Source of the DNA: Rhodospirillales bacterium
Lineage (GTDB): Bacteria > Pseudomonadota > Alphaproteobacteria > Acetobacterales > Acetobacteraceae
Direction of reading: 5' to 3'
Length of the DNA stretch: 6,282 nucleotides
NCBI GenBank assembly: GCA_015654825.1
Contig: JAATGE010000638.1
Location: 1 to 6,282, forward strand
The position numbers and the translations under genes are program-made. Below the pieces are notes generated by a model. The model ran no database searches and had not been told where the DNA came from. It was given only the letters and a program-made list of their open reading frames with translations. The number at the start of each line of letters is the position of its first letter. Position 1 is the stretch's first letter. Below, piece after piece: positions 5,536 to 6,282 of the stretch.

Positions 5536-6282
5536 TGGCGGCATCCGCGCATGCCGGTCTGTGGCCCCGGCTGCGCCCGACGGTACCCGCGCTTGGCCTC
5601 GGGCTACTGGTTCTCGGCCTGCTGTTCCACGCCGAGGCAGCGTCCGCCATACATATCTGGAACACCTCCACCGCTTACGGACATTGCTGGCTGGTGCTGC
5701 CGATCGCCGCCTGGCTCGCCTATGAGCGGCGAGGCGAGGCGGCCGCGGCGCCGCTCTCCCCCACCGCCCGGCCCGCCCTGCTCGGCCTGCCGCTCGCGAT
5801 CGCCTGGCTCGCGGCCGATCTGCTCGGCATCATGGAAGGCCGCCAGCTCGCGGCCGTCCTCATGCTGGAATTGCTGCTGCTTGCGGCATTCGGCTGGAAG
5901 CTCTGGCGGGCCCTCGCGGCGGCACTGCTCTACCTGATTTTCCTGGTGCCGTTCGGCGCCTTCCTAACCCCGCTGCTACAGGATTTCACGGCCGGGTTCG
6001 TGGCGCGCGGGCTGGAATTCCTCGCCATACCGGCCGACGTCTCGAGCTATCGCATCGATATTCCCGAGGGCACATTCTACGTCGCGGAGGCGTGCGCCGG
6101 CCTGCGCTTCCTGATCGCCAGCATCGCGTTCGGCGTGCTGTACGCCGTAACAATATTCCAATCGCCGCGGCGGCGGCTGGCATTCGTCGCCGCCGCGTGC
6201 ATCGTGCCAGTGATCGCCAACGGGTTCCGCGCACTGGGTATCGTCGTGCTCGGCCACCTACTCGGCAGCGCGCAGGCCGCCG
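5535..6282 (+). CDS. xrtA: Exosortase A (XrtA/EpsH family), 3' truncated
   Basis: 249 codons of a polytopic inner-membrane protein running off the right edge. Exosortases recognise the C-terminal PEP-CTERM signal of exported proteins and cleave it in a cysteine-dependent, sortase-like reaction. Seen here: several hydrophobic segments (about 18-31, 51-63, 81-100, 105-119, 125-148, 192-208, 215-228, 233-243); the N-terminal WNTSTAYGHCWLVLPIAAWL at 42-61, matching the family W-S-GH-P-WL pattern; the catalytic motif EACAGLR at 185-191 with C187; and IANGFRALGIVVLGH at 227-241 with the conserved R232. The expected catalytic His lies beyond the window. GTG 5535 is the start because it overlaps the FemAB stop (TAGTG) and no better start precedes the first membrane segment. 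The locus supports the XrtA class; another exosortase class is possible but less likely. A +1-frame ORF at 5551..5937 is only a shadow. Confidence 0.9.
   Translation, partial: MAASAHAGLWPRLRPTVPALGLGLLVLGLLFHAEAASAIHIWNTSTAYGHCWLVLPIAAWLAYERRGEAAAAPLSPTARPALLGLPLAIAWLAADLLGIMEGRQLAAVLMLELLLLAAFGWKLWRALAAALLYLIFLVPFGAFLTPLLQDFTAGFVARGLEFLAIPADVSSYRIDIPEGTFYVAEACAGLRFLIASIAFGVLYAVTIFQSPRRRLAFVAAACIVPVIANGFRALGIVVLGHLLGSAQAA

Noticed and set aside
5551..5937. 128-residue plus-strand ORF after FemAB
   Set aside because: It overlaps the exosortase N-terminus in another frame and is Pro/Ser/Arg-rich with no motif, while the frame from 5535 carries the exosortase pattern.
1..6282. tRNA, rRNA, CRISPR array, insertion sequence or PEP-CTERM substrate gene
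   Set aside because: No cloverleaf, spaced direct repeats, transposase motifs or PEP-CTERM tail was seen; coding genes fill nearly all of the window.

Overview
This window is the middle of an exopolysaccharide operon of the exosortase A (XrtA)/PEP-CTERM type. It comes from a strongly GC-rich Gram-negative bacterium, with G or C at most third codon positions. An outer-membrane beta-barrel with a signal peptide shows the cell has an outer membrane. Gene content points to Proteobacteria. The GGGTCCAGGGCAGAGCCCTGG-type intergenic hairpin repeat reminds me of alphaproteobacteria, especially Acetobacteraceae/Rhodospirillales, but that is recollection and the taxonomic call is weak.

Layout, all on the + strand with no antisense genes: (1) 3..806, C-terminal half of a Wzz-type polysaccharide chain-length determinant, cut by the left edge; (2) 806..1642, its partner BY-type tyrosine autokinase; (3) 1648..3531, a 627-residue outer-membrane beta-barrel of the PEP-CTERM-associated type; (4) 3540..4415, a polysaccharide deacetylase with a C-terminal DUF3473-type region; (5) 4416..4497, the only real intergenic gap, filled by two perfect hairpins and crossed by a 27-codon ORF; (6) 4498..5535, a FemAB/GNAT-like transferase of the PEP-CTERM-associated family; (7) 5535..6282, the N-terminal part of exosortase A, cut by the right edge. 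Junctions are very tight (1-nt overlap, 5-nt gap, 8-nt gap, 82-nt gap, 1-nt overlap), so this is one transcription unit whose ends lie outside the window.

How the genes work together (family knowledge plus inference): the chain-length protein and its tyrosine kinase would control polymer length and export at the inner membrane. The beta-barrel is the probable outer-membrane component. The deacetylase and FemAB-like protein lack visible signal peptides and so probably modify the sugar intermediate or a precursor in the cytoplasm. Exosortase A is the membrane transpeptidase-like enzyme that processes PEP-CTERM proteins, which in these organisms are co-inherited with such an exopolysaccharide locus. 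No PEP-CTERM substrate gene lies in the window. The system as a whole is known. The less expected points are the hairpin pair and overlapping mini-ORF before the FemAB gene, the absence here of the locus ATPase and glycosyltransferase genes that I recall from related loci, and the large barrel.
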